Positions 42,900-55,947 of a DNA stretch of 64,000 nt are shown here, one piece after another (the stretch's first letter is position 1; every line of letters begins with the position of its first letter). Origin of the DNA: Ceratodon purpureus (taxonomy: Eukaryota > Streptophyta > Bryopsida > Pseudoditrichales > Ditrichaceae). Below the pieces are notes generated by a model, which did not search any database, had not been told where the DNA came from, and saw nothing but the letters and a program-made list of their open reading frames with translations. A program made the translations under genes and the position numbers. Location: the NCBI GenBank assembly GCA_014871385.1, contig CM026426.1:26402453-26466452 (forward strand). Reading direction: 5' to 3'.

Positions 42900-44201
42900 T
42901 TTGTACCTATTAGCACAATGTAGCTACCATGTGGCTTATCCACAAACTCTAAGGAGCAGCAGCTCTAACCGACCGTTACACCCGACATGCATTTAAGTGA
43001 CGACGTGACAGCCAAAGGTTGGCTGGTTCATTCCAACCTCCCCCCCTTTACTTCTGAAATGGCGGATTATTAGTTCAACACCAACCTTGCTTTTGGCATT
43101 GTGATGACTGTGCTACCCCACCGTTCCAGTGTTGATGACAACGAGTACCACAAGGAGGCTATGCGGACAATGGATTGCTTCTATGCCGAGCCTATCGCCA
43201 TTAGTCCCGCCATTCTTCCTTCTCCAATCCTCTCGCCCGTTCTTCTCTCTCTACCATTACGCCCCCCAGCTTTCTCGCCCCGGCCACCCTTTGCACTTAG
43301 ACAGTCTCCTCTGCATCGCCTTTAGGGTTTGGTTCATCGGCGCCTGCTCCATTCCAGCTTCCTTCTTTCGGATCGATCAGCACACCCCCACCTTCACAGT
43401 TTGAAGCTGCTAGTGCAATTATCACAACTTGGCAGTGGAGTTTACCCTGTACACTACTACCGCTAGGCAACAACCCTATTAGGGTTTTAGGAACCCGTGC
43501 TGCAGTCTGAGGCGCTCCGAACTAGCCCTGTCTACCACCTCCATTGCAAGACGCCCTAGATAGTGCCACACTGTGTCTTCTTCTGACCATTGGCCTTCTT
43601 GATTGGTGGTCGTCATCAGCTTACTCTCCAACGCAAACGCCACCTTCACTCCTTCAACAATCGCTACCTACGCCCTCACATTTGCAAGGGTCAATATTCT
43701 AATCAATGCTGGTCGTCTTCTTTCTTACTCCGTTCCTCTGAGTTTGCTGTCAAGTCTGCCGTAGTACTTCTACGCGCTCAGAGTGCTGTAGATAATATTG
43801 ATCGTTGTCCAACTCCTCTATTCCGCCCATTGGTTGAGGTCAAGGCTAAGCCATGAGAGGTTCTGCGGTATTGGATTGCATTGCTCCTTCTTCTCTGACA
43901 GACATCCCTTGGTGTCCACCTTCTTAGTACATAACTATCCCTAGGTTTCAATCACCTTCGGTTACACCGCCTTTAAGCCGACTGCTTCATCACACCCCCT
44001 TGATCGGTGGTCGTTGACCCTGCCTTTTCAGTTGTGCAACCGGATGGGACCATTCGTAGTGCTAAAAAACCAGCGACTGTAATATGGTTCCTAGGAACTT
44101 TCCTCTCTACTATTCGCAGGGTCTTAGTAATATCTACAGCCGACTTTGTTCCTCCACGACACCCACGCTATTGTTGCCGACGACAAAGACGCAGGTTGGG
44201 T
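42900..44201 (+). pseudogene. 3' part of the gypsy-type remnant, no readable domain
   Basis: Downstream of integrase. Ser/Pro/Thr-rich translations with many stops. The last readable phrase before the MULE is IVADDKDAGWVRW. I recognise no domain and cannot say whether it is a third ORF or flanking DNA. Confidence 0.4.
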
Positions 44202-44210
44202 ACGTTGGAG

Positions 44211-44471
44211 GGAGAACGCAATATCCCATGTAGGAAAGGATAGGCTTGCGGGCCCCGCCCCTCCGCGGTCACCGTCGACGGCCACGTAGGATTGGCTGTT
44301 TTCCCCGCGCGTAGGCGGCCATAGTAACTACGCCCCCCCCCGTAACTTTTACATCTCGTAACACTGTAACACAGTCCCCCTTGCGGAGACACTGCACGCA
44401 TCTAGTAACACTGGAATATCGTGACACTGCGTCCCTTGATCTGACCGTGACCGAAAGAAAAAACATTGACG
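44211..44471. repeat. MULE left terminal inverted repeat
   Basis: About 261 bp, matching 55948-56214 in inverted orientation at roughly 90% by eye. GC-rich outer part, a homopolymer-C tract near 44332, then TAACACTG and GTGACACTG motifs, ending in AACATTGACG. Confidence 0.9.
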
Positions 44472-44641
44472 ACGAGAAGTTGCAGAACGGATGAAATGTC
44501 ACATTGTCGTTTTGAATTTCGATCTAGGGTTAGGGAGTGCTTGTTTTCGTCTAGGTTTCCTTTCGATGTTTGTGTTTCGTGTTGTTGTGTCCATTTCCTC
44601 CATGCATGCTCGAGTAAGCCATTTCCCCACCATCAGAAGCC

Positions 44642-47600
44642 ATGGATGGCGTAGGTTTAGGGTGTGAAGAGAAGAACTGCTGCAATAATGTTGAGATGGA
44701 CGCGGACGTCGACTTGAGTCAGTCCGATATCCACAAGCTTCAGCTTGAGGGAATAGAGGCCTGCGTTCAACACCCACCTCCGGGCACTTTCGGTCCGAGG
44801 GATTTGCGATGGGATCTGGTGAACCGCCCTCCTCGTGGGGGTCACAAGAAATCACATGTTGTTCAACAGTGTTACATACCCACGATTAGGGTTGACGACT
44901 TCATCGATGGGATGCAGTGTGGGAGGGAGGGAGCGCAATGCAAGTTCCGCTAGAACGAGGAAAATAGAGGACCTAACCAGTACCGAGACGGACACCGCAC
45001 TGCGCTCAACTTCGTCAGGTGCGTTTGCCACTGTCACAGCAATTCCTTTCGGTTATCGGCTTAAATTCTCACTGTCACAGTCTTCCGCACATCTGTTTCT
45101 ACCGACTCTGGGCCGCCTCTGATGGATACGAATGTAAATTTCGGTCGTGCATGTCATGCCGATTAGGGTTACGGTTCTCAGGAAGATTGTGCTTGGCCTA
45201 CATTGCAGGTTTAGGGTGCTCGTAGAGGAAACACATGTTCCAGTGACACAGACGTGAAGGACAATCTCCATTTTATGTAATGTCAGATACAAGTGCGAGT
45301 ATGGTCCACAAGATTGTAGTGGCATCGTGAAGCCCATTTCCGAGGACCTCCTGCCAAAGCCAAAGAAGAAAGCGCGCGTCCCTCACTCGCAACCGGAGGG
45401 TAACGCATTGGCTCCCACAACGAAGGCTCGGGCAAAGCGTTCAAAGCCCGGTAAAGGACGCAAACCACCACGTAAGTTTAGGTCGAAGACTGTCGCAAAC
45501 TTCGATGCTATGGATTGGATGGTACAGGAAGCTGAGGTAATACCTCCAAAGGGTCGAACACGAAAGAAGAAGGTGGTTCCTAAAGACTGTGAGAGTCCAA
45601 TGCCCACACAAACGGCGGGAACGAATTCCGGTTTGCCGGATTTGAACAAGGTTCCGACTGGTGAGGACGTTCTGCCTGACGCACCGAAGGTTGTCAACAA
45701 GCGTGCTCCCCGGAAGAAGGTTGTGCCAAAGGATGTCAGCGGCTGTGAAAACCTGGAGAATGTCGTAGATAAGGAGGCACCAGTAAAGCAGACGAGGCCG
45801 CGTCAGCAGAGAAAGAAACGTGACACTACAAAAGAGACGTCACTTGCATCTGACGGAAGCAAGGTTGTCGATCCTATTCCTCCTAAGCCTCGTAAGCCGC
45901 GTGGACCAAGGAAGAAGAAGGCGGATACAGCCATACCGGTGATGATCTCCAATCCACCCATGGAAAGAAATATTGATTAGTCGATGAGACCTCCAGTGGC
46001 ATCAACAGCTTCGTCGAGTTGCGACAGTGGACAAAGGGATACCGCATAGTACATGTACTGAAGGCAGTGGGGATATTGGTGAGCAAGGAATTGATATCCT
46101 CTTGACTGCACTCTGTGACACTGCTACATGCATTGGCGGTACATACTGTCATGAGACAATGGAGAATTCGCAGATTCAACCTCCCGGCGTTGGTGAGGTC
46201 CTAGATCCCTTCGGTACAAAACCAACTGAGAATCACTTTCTTTGATCCGTTCCAAAACAAGAGACCAAGCCTACGATAAAGCTACGTAGAGACTCGAAGA
46301 AGAAGTGGGGGGGGGGGGTCTATAAAGCGAGGTTGTCTAGCACAGTTCACCGTCAAAACTCTGCTCTACCTCCCTCACGTCTCGGAGATTACCATAATTC
46401 AGGAGAAACACGTCAATTCTGACGGATTAGTCATCCATGGCGGTATGAAGGTAGGGGATAGAAGCGCCTTCTCTGCTCATCTTTCTCCAGGGATCAGGTC
46501 ATTCGTGGAAGACTGTCTGCGTAGGAAGGACACCGTCAATCAAATCAGAAGGAAGCATCTTGACTTGTTGAAAAAATATCAGGCCGAAGGTAGGGACATT
46601 ACTAGGGATCTAATACTGACTACAAAGGACATCCGAAATATTTCTGGTAAGTTGGCACAGGAGACATATATGCTCCACAAAAATGACGCGCAAAGTGTTC
46701 GCATGTGGGTACATAGGAATCCCGAAAAGGTGTTTTACTACAGCGAATCAAACGCTACTAAACCAGTCCCCGTTCCAGGGGAATTAACAGGTGAGAACAT
46801 GCCATTCACAATTGGTATTCAGACAAAGTGGCAGAAGGAAATGATGTTAAAATACGGACATCAAGGTGGCATATCCGTAGATGCCACATTCAGGACAAAT
46901 GACAAAAAGGTTAGCTGCTCTCTTCATATTCCTGCAATCCTACAAAGTTGTGACACTATCTACTTACCCTGTCGTAGAACGTTTCACATTACTGACACTG
47001 TGCTGACTTTTCGTGACATTGATTATATCGCCTTCCTGTCTTACAGTTCCCTCTTTACACACTTATGGTGTTCGATGAATGGCATAACGGCATACCAGTT
47101 GCATGGATACTTACCTCAAGGTGTAAAGAGACGGATCTCACCCTTTGGATGTCGGCATTGAACGAAAAAATGAAGGCAGAGAACCCCGATTGGAGACCTT
47201 CGGCGTTCATTGTTGATTGCGCACCTGGGGAAATTAATGCGATCAAGTAAGTCCTCCCCTGACTATGTGCAACTCAGATCGTAATTCTAAAATCCCTCCA
47301 TTATTAGATTTTATAATAACGCCGCTAATGTTGTTATTTTAATTTTTGCAGTGTCACATGGCCTAAGACAACCGTATTCCTGTGCCTCTGGCATGTACGC
47401 CGAGCTTGGCAGAAAAACGGCTGTTATAAAATATCAAATCTGGAACGTGGTGCTGCCATTCTGAAGGAGCTAGGGATGATGATGTATGACAGACAGTCAC
47501 CTCAAGGGGACGACGGAAGGGCATGGGCCGATAAAAAGATTGAGGACCTGGAGAAAAAATACCCCCAGGAATCCATGAAATTTCAGTGGTTAGATAAAGT

Positions 47601-48471
47601 GCACATGTGGGTTGTAGGGTACCGGAATATGGACTATTGTGGACAGGATACGAACGCTGCCATCGAGGGATACCACGGCTTCACGAAGTCCATTCTTAAA
47701 TCCGAGAGGAGTAGAATGACTGGCAGACGAGTTGACTGGTGTATTACTGCGCTTACGGAAGACGTCCATGACCACTACTGGTATAAGGACCTCCGGAAAC
47801 AGAAGGGATTTGTAGACAACAAAAAAATGCAAGACTCCGTCGTTTCGTCTATTCTAAAAGCCAGAGCTATCCCTGACGAAGACGTGACACTGCCATTGCG
47901 TGATGGTCACACTGCACTTGTTACTTCCACTGACCATCGGCATTTGAGATATACAGTGCACTATCCAGGTACAAAATGAGGCGTTTGTAATTGCGTATGG
48001 GCACAGCGCGGCAACATGTACAAGCATCATGTAAAAGTGGTCATGATGATGCACCCTGAAACTGCAGAGGGAACAATCGCTAGGTACTGCGGAAGATTAG
48101 CAGGCAACATTAACGGTGGGCTTTCGCAACTTCTGACTCCTCAACGTGTAGATCCTCCTGCTCCTCCGAGTGAACCAACAACTCCATACTCGGCTACGAG
48201 GGCAACTCCCCAAAGGAGAGTACAGACTGACCTTCCTGAGATTCTGAAACGACGGATTGATCAACTCCGTGTGGAGGTCGACGGCGATGTCGTACTTATG
48301 GAGCATTTGGTAGCAGAATTTAATATGACATTGGGACGGATGCGGACATTGAAGGCTGAACTTCAAACCGGGACTCAGCACCCTATGGCCGCATCTCCGA
48401 AATTTGTCTCGGTCAACAACGGAAAGGGTTTCAAGCTTGGTCGTTTAAGAGATTTCCTGGAAGGGCCCTGA
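44642..48471 (+). pseudogene. MULE transposase, with frameshift and stop lesions
   Basis: N-terminal part: CYIPTIRVDDFIDGMQC (44872 on), then YKCEYGPQD (about 45285) and a long Lys/Pro-rich basic linker. The frame is broken by a stop after RNID (45978) and a 12-G run at 46307-46318, after which GCLAQFTVKTLLYLPHVSEI opens the conserved part. Core exons: to 46909, 47047-47246, and 47352 on. They carry GISVDATFRT (first catalytic Asp), LMVFDEWHNGIPVAW, PSAFIVDCAPGEINA (second Asp) and VFLCLWHVRRAWQKN. TGA 47977-47979 precedes a SWIM-type finger CNCVWAQRGNMYKHH whose third Cys is Tyr. Family members cut and paste the element. Confidence 0.85.
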
Positions 48472-48658
48472 AGGACTGTAGCTCGTTGCCTTTGACGGCA
48501 CTGACTATCAGGATCATGTTATTTAGATACCCTGATTTAGGGTTTCGGGTTCATGGTAATAAAAAGAGAAACCGCTTGAGACACTGCTCTCATTATCTCA
48601 TACACTTCCTGTTATCACTTTCTCTGAGGTTCTTTGTTTTTTTAGCGCGGTCGTTGCT

Positions 48659-49066
48659 ATGGCTTCCTTATTGCTCTTCGTCGCGCTTGACGTTAGCGAT
48701 ATACTCTTCTGTTTTGTCGTCGCAGTTTTCACTATGGCGTTTCTTGTTGTGCTAGTTATCGTTTCCAGATACGAGGTGGACGTCACTCGGCGTAATGTGG
48801 ACGCGGAGCGTACCGTGGGTCCTTCCGTATGTAAGGGCATTTCACGGGGCGGAGGAAAACCGAAGGCACATTTCTGGAAACGGGGTGGTCTACGTCACGA
48901 CGCGGCTACGATGGATAATGTCGGATCTGTGGGACTACCCAGCAGGCGTGTACAGGAGGTGGAAGAACCTTGCAATTCGGAGAATGCCGCATTCATATGG
49001 AGAGAGTACTATGCAGGTGTAGGCGAGGAAGAGTTACATAACTTAAGCTCCTACAGTGCTAAGTAG
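48659..49066 (+). CDS. Unrecognised 135-codon ORF with hydrophobic N-terminus
   Basis: Follows the transposase by about 190 bp. Residues 1-40 are strongly hydrophobic (MASLLLFVALDVSD, FVVAVFTMAFLVVLVIV), enough for two membrane segments, then a basic and polar tail. It may be an accessory MULE product or chance. No family recognised. Confidence 0.3.
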   Translation: MASLLLFVALDVSDILFCFVVAVFTMAFLVVLVIVSRYEVDVTRRNVDAERTVGPSVCKGISRGGGKPKAHFWKRGGLRHDAATMDNVGSVGLPSRRVQEVEEPCNSENAAFIWREYYAGVGEEELHNLSSYSAK

Positions 49067-50311
49067 TGTCAAGCATCCAGATTTGTGTGACAGTGTAGTA
49101 GGACTTCATAGTGGTCTCGCATGCCAGTGTAATTTTGGATGTATACAAAGAGGGAGATATCATTTTGAAGTATACGCTTAGGATTCTATTCGATGCAAAT
49201 CCGTTATAGTGTGACACTATGTCATGGCGTAACACTTGATGGATGCTGTCGTAACCTAAGATGTATATGTAACTGCAACAATGTCTGTGTTAAAACATAT
49301 AACTAATTCCCTACAGTTCTAAATTATGAACTGCTGTGAGTACATGATACTATGGAAGTGCAACCACACTCCAACATCTTTGTATCACGTGACGTTTTCT
49401 TCCACTTAGATTGCCCTTGCAGTAGTGAGACGTAAGTAGGCAAACACTGTACTCGCTTGAACTGTTCAGTTGTGGGGAAGAGAACGACCTTCTTTCTCTC
49501 TGGAGCATTCTTGTTAACACCCAAGACTGAGTTGCTAAGAACTCCAGGACTTCTGATTCTAGACCTTCCATCCCTGCGTTGGACTCCGAATACCAAAACA
49601 GAGCTGACGTAAATCACAACCTAAGAAATGTATGTACGGAAGAGAGGCTGCAAGAGAGGATCCGAAACTAAGAAGTCCTCCCTTATATACAAACGTTTCG
49701 CGTTGATGTGTTGAATAGGTCAACGTTCTTCTACTGTGGGAACTCGCTCACCTTTGGAACTCTGAATTCACCATATATAGTTCTGACACAGTAGTTGTGA
49801 CACTGTCCTATATTATAGCAGAGTCCTAGTGTCACATCAGTCGTGACACTGTCCTCTGATCATAATAGCGAGAGTACCATAAGGTCCATCCACATTGCTA
49901 TTTAGCAACTTCTTATCATATCCGTAGTACAGCCTACTCCATACGAACACATACTTAGACCTTGCATTAGAATAAATTTCAATTAATTTGCAACACACAT
50001 GTTGTAGACCCTAGGAAAATTCTGGATTTAATAAACATACTCCTCTATAAGATATCAAGACGTAGGCCCTTCCTCTCGCCTAATTTTTAAAGAAATCATT
50101 ATAGAACTATGGTAGGAATTAATTAATGTGTTCAATACTATTAAAATGAATAGTATGTTTCTTTTCAAAAAATCGTTACGCTATACATAGTAGAAATCTA
50201 AATACTTTGTTACTAAATTCATAAAAAAATATTTATGTTCTTTAATGATACATAAATTTTTATAATAAAATACGTAATTCCCTTCTTATGTGGTTTTTTT
50301 TTTTTTTTTTT

Positions 50312-50352
<41 letters not shown>

Positions 50353-51190
50353 AATGGCACGCAAATTAAAAAATAATTTGAGTTCTTCGATGAAGATATG
50401 AACTCTCACGATATCGAATAGACATAAGAAGGTGCTAGTACTAAACCATAAATTATGATATTATATAACTCCAAAAAATATATAAAAATAGCTACTAATT
50501 ATTTCATGTAAATTTTAATATGATGTTAGGTGTTTATTTTTTTAACTAAATAACATAGATGAATAAATTGAAATTACGATCATAAGTCCTTTGCTTATAT
50601 GAATTTTATATCTCCTATCTTCTTGTATGTGATATACTAAATGTTATTATGCACTTACTACCTCATTCTCAGGATCCGTTGCTAAAGTCTATGTTAATTG
50701 AAAATATCCTTCATTATGAATATGTAATTAACAGTCGTCTTTGATTTGGATAGATGAGGCATTCATACCTTTGTTTTACTATAATAGTATCAGATGCGAA
50801 ATAATAGAATTAAAGTCCGACCTCCTTTCACAGTACTGCATCAACGTTGCTATAGACGCTCCCACATGTTTTGTGGTGAGGGCATACTTAATCATTTTTG
50901 CTTACAGGATAGAATGCAATAAATAAAGGAAGGCCAGTTCCAGTACTTTTAGACCCCAACGATGTACAACAAATACGACAATAGATTATGTCAAACATGT
51001 CTCTAGTATACCTCCCGGTTTCCAGAAAGGTTTAGAGAGTGTCATATGTCCAAAATGCCTTTAAGTCTTCATGTATTCTAAATGTCTATTACAATGTCCA
51101 TTCAGACGCCATGTATTGGCCCTTTCTTATCGTTCACGGGGCATTCTCTACCGGCCGCTGTACACATTCTACAGCAACGATGACCTACAT
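49067..51190. other. MULE central spacer
   Basis: Separates the convergent genes. 49324-49617 (minus) is a 97-codon ORF with PERKKVVLFPTTEQFKRVQ, of unknown status. The rest is AT-rich with no gene. A T19-AAATTT-A32 tract lies at 50294-50350, bounded by GG and CC, so the two homopolymers form one large hairpin. GTGACACTG motifs cluster at 49090-49860. Confidence 0.6.
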
Positions 51191-54100
51191 CTAATCGCTG
51201 TCCACCTCCGGTAACTCTTCCTCACCGTCGTCACTGCCCGCAGCTTTCTCCTCCGTGATAGCGAAAGGCGCCTTGTAGCGATTATCCCGTCGGACCAGGT
51301 CGAGTCCTTTCGCCATCAGTATCACAATCTCTATGTTCATGTCCTTTGACCTGAACCCTTCCAGCATCTTCCAGTTCATCATATCCAGACTGTTATTTAC
51401 CTGCATAGAACGAAACTAACGAGTATTTCATGGGTTACGTAGGTTTAAATTCCATCTACAACACGTTTGCTAAATACCTACACGACATATACGAATTTTT
51501 CACAGTGTTTCCAACAGTGAACTGCTCCACTTATCCTACAGAAGTCGACGACAGTGACACTTCTTATACGATATGGAAGAGTCACGGTCACAGTGTCACA
51601 ATATAGTCACAATTAAATAATGGAATGTTGATAAAGATAAAATACATTCAGATATAGTAATGCATTACGAACGATGTTGTGGCCGCATTCATAATTCCCA
51701 GACTACTGGTTTACTTCTTGGTGGACGACCTTCACTTCCTAATTCTGAACACCCCTGAGTGTTTGCCATGCATAACTTATCCACTTAACAATATCAGCGT
51801 CCGTGCTATCGGGATGATGACGCTGACCTATAGCGGAGTCTAGATGCAATACCTTGTCATACTGGAATATGAGTAGTGACCAATGCCCCTTACTGACCCA
51901 GGGCAACAATATCTCTTTAACCTGGTGGATCTGTACAGGTGGAGAAGGTTGCAAGAACCTCGAGGCCCACTTCAGCAAAGACGTCTTCCCCTGCACTAGT
52001 CCCTATAGACAAGAACTTGCTCTGGATAACAAGAACTGAATCTCATTTCGAGTACTGGAGGGATACTGAAAATACAATCTGGACATCACAAAGTCCACGA
52101 CATCATTACCTAACCTTGTCCGCACTTTCGTAAGACCTCGAATGGCCCCGAACTGAACCTCAAGTTCCTTCCCCTTCTCGTTGAAGAAGACGACCTCCTT
52201 TGCTCCATCTTTCTTCCCCAGTCGTCCAGGAAGCCCTAGAAGAAGGTCCTCGACTCGCAGATGTTTGTACGCTTGTGCAAGTGTCATCTCCGAAATTTCC
52301 CCGATCTGTACGAGGCTTGCACCAGGCCATGGATCAGAAGCAACAGCTGCGGCAATATCCGCATCTGAAGGTTCTTCATGGGGCTGCGGGTTACGGGAAG
52401 TCTCGGAAGGCCCTACATGTTCGACACTCGTAGATAAAGAAACCAGCTGCGACACCACTTCCAGCTCCTCCGCCTCTTCGAAGCTGTCGTTGAGGTTACG
52501 GCAAGTCGGAAGTTTGTCAGGAATACCCTCCGCATCTGAAGTCTGCAATGTTACAATGGAAACCCCTCGATAAGGAGTCTGCATTCCAGCTTCTTCATGC
52601 CCTTTTTCCCATTGTCCAAAACAGGGGACTTGTGAGAACGCCGGCACGCCGATGTTCATGTCAGGCCCAGAGTGTGCGGTGTTCTGAAACTGACTAAGTG
52701 TTATGATATCGGTGGACGCATGCAAAAAAATTTCTTCTGTAAGGATAGCTTGGATCTCTGGGAATACGGCTGTGGTTGAAGCAGGAACCGCCGTCGGATC
52801 TTCATTTACCGCAACATTGTCTACAGGAGCATAGCATGATCCCTCCTAAATAAATCGACTGCTCTCTGTTCTTCAGCTAAGCGCTGAATCCTCATCTTCT
52901 CCTTATACTCCGCCAGTCAAACTTCGTAGTCGGCGTTGTCGATAGTCCATTGGAGGTACTCTTTCAAGCTTCCTAGGTCTTCGTACGGTGTTCCCTCCTC
53001 CACACTTTGATTGAGCATATCAATGGATGCGGTAACGTCTGCAACTATGTAGCCTGGCAACGGTGCCTTCTTATCTTCCTGCATAAAGGACCATCACAGA
53101 GAAGATACGGATGTCAGTGTCACGCATCTCCATGAAAACATATTACTTAACACTACACACATTATAGGAAACACGGTCAGTACGGTGGGAGTCTTGCCTT
53201 TCTCCATGCCTACCAGTAAGCACATCGCATTAGCTTGTCACAGAATTTGTCTGTCTTAACAGAAGTCTCCCAATTACGCACGAATTCTTCTCCACTTGAA
53301 CAATCCCACGTCCACGGCAGTGTCACCTCCGCACCGAACTGCCGTAGGTGATATAGCGGTGGCATACGCGGCTGACGTGGCGCAACGGGCGCTCTGTTAT
53401 CCTCCCGCTCAGATTCCGCTACTGAACAGGTCCGCAACAAGTAATTCTTTTCTAACTCCTTAAATGCCGCAGCCCTCGCCTTGAACCTTCCCTCTGTTTG
53501 CAAACAGAATGCAAATGGTTTTGGAGACCCCCTTCCCTCCGCCCAGTAAAGCCTCAATTCATTGCTGTTCTCCCATGTCCCCTTCCAAACCACCATCTCT
53601 GAAACATCCGTCGCCGTAAAGGTCGGCGAGTTGACCTGAAACTCGTTCAGTTCGCATGGGGGCATATCCTGAATGTGACAACCGAGATCGGGACTGTGAC
53701 ACTGGGCGTCAGTGGTGACAGTGTCACAGAACTCTGTCGCGTAAAGGTCATCATCGGAGCCGAGATTGAGTTTTGGACCACCTTTATGGACCTGCTTCAC
53801 AAGTATATGAGGACCACCATGACTAGGGTCAAGTAGCATGGGCAATTTACTCTGAACGTACTTCCTTGCTGGAAACACGTTTCCCTGCAAAAGAAATTTA
53901 TCACGCAGAATTTGTATCGCCTTGTCCCTATTGCATTCAACTTCAAAGAGAACCGAATTTACCTCTGGAGATCCAACTATTTTTCGTCGAGATGTTTTCC
54001 GGTCTTGACCACCCGCCTCGTCCCGGACCGAAACGTGAAATTCTTCGAAATCGTCGTCGAGGTCGGCTTTTCGTTTATTGCTCTCACGTTTACCACCTTT

Positions 54101-55221
54101 GTCGTCTTTCCCCGCCAAACTGGACACCAGAACAGTGTCACTTACATCGAAATGTACACCTTTTCTCTTCCGCGCCTGTTCTTCTTCGTGGTGAGGGTTG
54201 CCGACTAAACCCCCAGCAGTATCCCCTCTCGCAATATGATGTGCCGACTTACCCGCATTTTGGCACTCCTTCAGATTGTTCCCGTCGTCACTGCCTTCCT
54301 CCTGAGCATTCACTCCGGAAGGCCTGCACCCAACCACGATCTCAAGTATTCTGTTCTTCTCCAACTCCATGCCCTGTCGCCTGGTAACCCTCGTAGATTT
54401 CTCCGTTTGAGTTTTCGAAGCTGCACGTGGAGAGATTTTACGTTTCTTGGCCGGAGTTTTGGGAGTCCCTACAACTGGTGTTTCGCTACCTTCTTCCTCT
54501 TCGGAAGAGTACAATTCTTCCCACCATCTGCCGGTTTCTCCGGCGCGTGCCCTACAAACATGTCCTCCTGTGGTGTCACTCGAGCTCCAGTTTTCCACGT
54601 ACCCTGTGCAACGCTACCTTCAATCAGTGGATCTGCTCCCCCATCCCCTAACCCCCCTTCTTCCCCTGGTTCATCTCCTCCCCCATCTTCCGCATCCGCT
54701 CCTCGCATAGAGTCCACTCCTGTCGACCCCACTGTCCTACGGCTGATAACCTCGACCTTCTTCCCCTCCCCTTTCTCAAAGTCAGGATATGGTAGGAGAA
54801 GAGCCTTTGATCCGTCAGGGTAGACTGCCTCTGGACAACCGTCGACATACCGATGCCTATTGAGCATCATCTTATTCGAAAATTCACTCGCCCCGCAGCG
54901 TATGCAAACAAAGAACTTCCTCGTACTACCCGGCTTCCGTACTCCTTTGGCCTTGGTCGCGAACTCAAAAATCAGGTCCTGAACCCGCTGCTGACTAGGG
55001 TACACAACATTATAGGTAGAGGTGTAAATCTGTTCTCGCAGTGTCACAGGTTCAGGCGCCATATCGGCTGCCTTCGGCGATTGAATATGCACCCCGCAAC
55101 TCGAACACCCTCCTTTGCTGAATAGGAGAAACCTGAATTTATTCCTTAACCCTACCGGTGAACCGCAGCCTGCTTTGCAATGCACATTCCTGTAAATCCA
55201 ATCTTCCTTCCGATGGTCCAC
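51191..55221 (-). pseudogene. MULE-borne Ulp1-type cysteine protease gene, decayed
   Basis: The 5' part (55221-54469) has zinc-type pairs (CSSCGVHI; FVCIRCGASEF, NRHRYVDGCP) and an acidic Gly-rich tail. A reading-frame change near 54.55 kb leads to a 400-residue charged region (to 53210). A further frame (about 53080-52850) has a stop after DYEV. 52725-52003 leads into the protease: FVMSRLYFQYPSSTRNE, then KGHWSLLIFQYDK (catalytic His), VLHLDSAIG (catalytic Asp), and NYECGHNIV (catalytic Cys, codon 51685-51687), the last lying beyond TAG 51739-51741 and TAG 51703-51705. The final exon has an acidic C-terminus (51401-51191). Ulp1 proteases remove SUMO or related tags. Confidence 0.8.
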
Positions 55222-55947
55222 AGCGTCCCTGCACAGTAATCCAATTTGAGTACTTTATTCTAAGCCTAAAACCATGAAGATAATTCGGGAAGCCTAGAAC
55301 CTGAAGCTGAATCCGTAACCCTAGAACCTCTAACCGACTTCTCACATCAGACAGAATCAAAACACATGTCGAGGTGTAAACATTTCTAGATATTGAGACC
55401 GTAGGTAATACAAGGACAGAGATTCCACCGGGGTATCCTCCTGTACTGGGGGATTTTGCTCTGTGGAGATTCTACATCACTCCGCTTGACAATGCGGAAG
55501 CCCGAGAAGAGAATAGAATTATCCTTCATTTCTAACGACCTAAACCGCTCATACCAAACGACGGAATGCAATCAAAAAGACAATGGAAGTGTATCCACCT
55601 GCAACGACGCTAGAGAAGTGGAGGCAATGAACCGCAGAATTGAATAACGCAGCGCCATTAGGATAGAAGACCATCACCTCCAGCGCGTAGGCGGTCGTAA
55701 TTGCGCAATGATGATGACAAGTCATTGGCCGATAGATGTGACATTGTGGGAGGGAAGCCATGGCTGCGCAAAATCTCCCTGAATCTCCCCGCGAAATCTG
55801 AAACAGCGACAAAGAACACACCACGATTTCCAAAGCGAAGAAGAGGAGCGACGACCCATGCGGATCCGAACCTGTTTCCCACAAAACACTAAACCCTAAA
55901 CTGTCGACAATAGCGAGACATAGATTGCTTCAGTGACGTGGTAGTGA
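55222..55947. other. MULE 5' flank of the protease gene
   Basis: Leader and promoter side of the minus-strand Ulp1 gene. The sequence from 55260 to 55330 repeats CCTAGAACCT and CTGAATCCG phrases. No additional gene recognised; short frames here lack coding look. Confidence 0.4.

Noticed and set aside
53866-54823. Plus-strand ORFs over the MULE protease gene
   Set aside because: They are antisense frames of the decayed Ulp1 gene, without domains.
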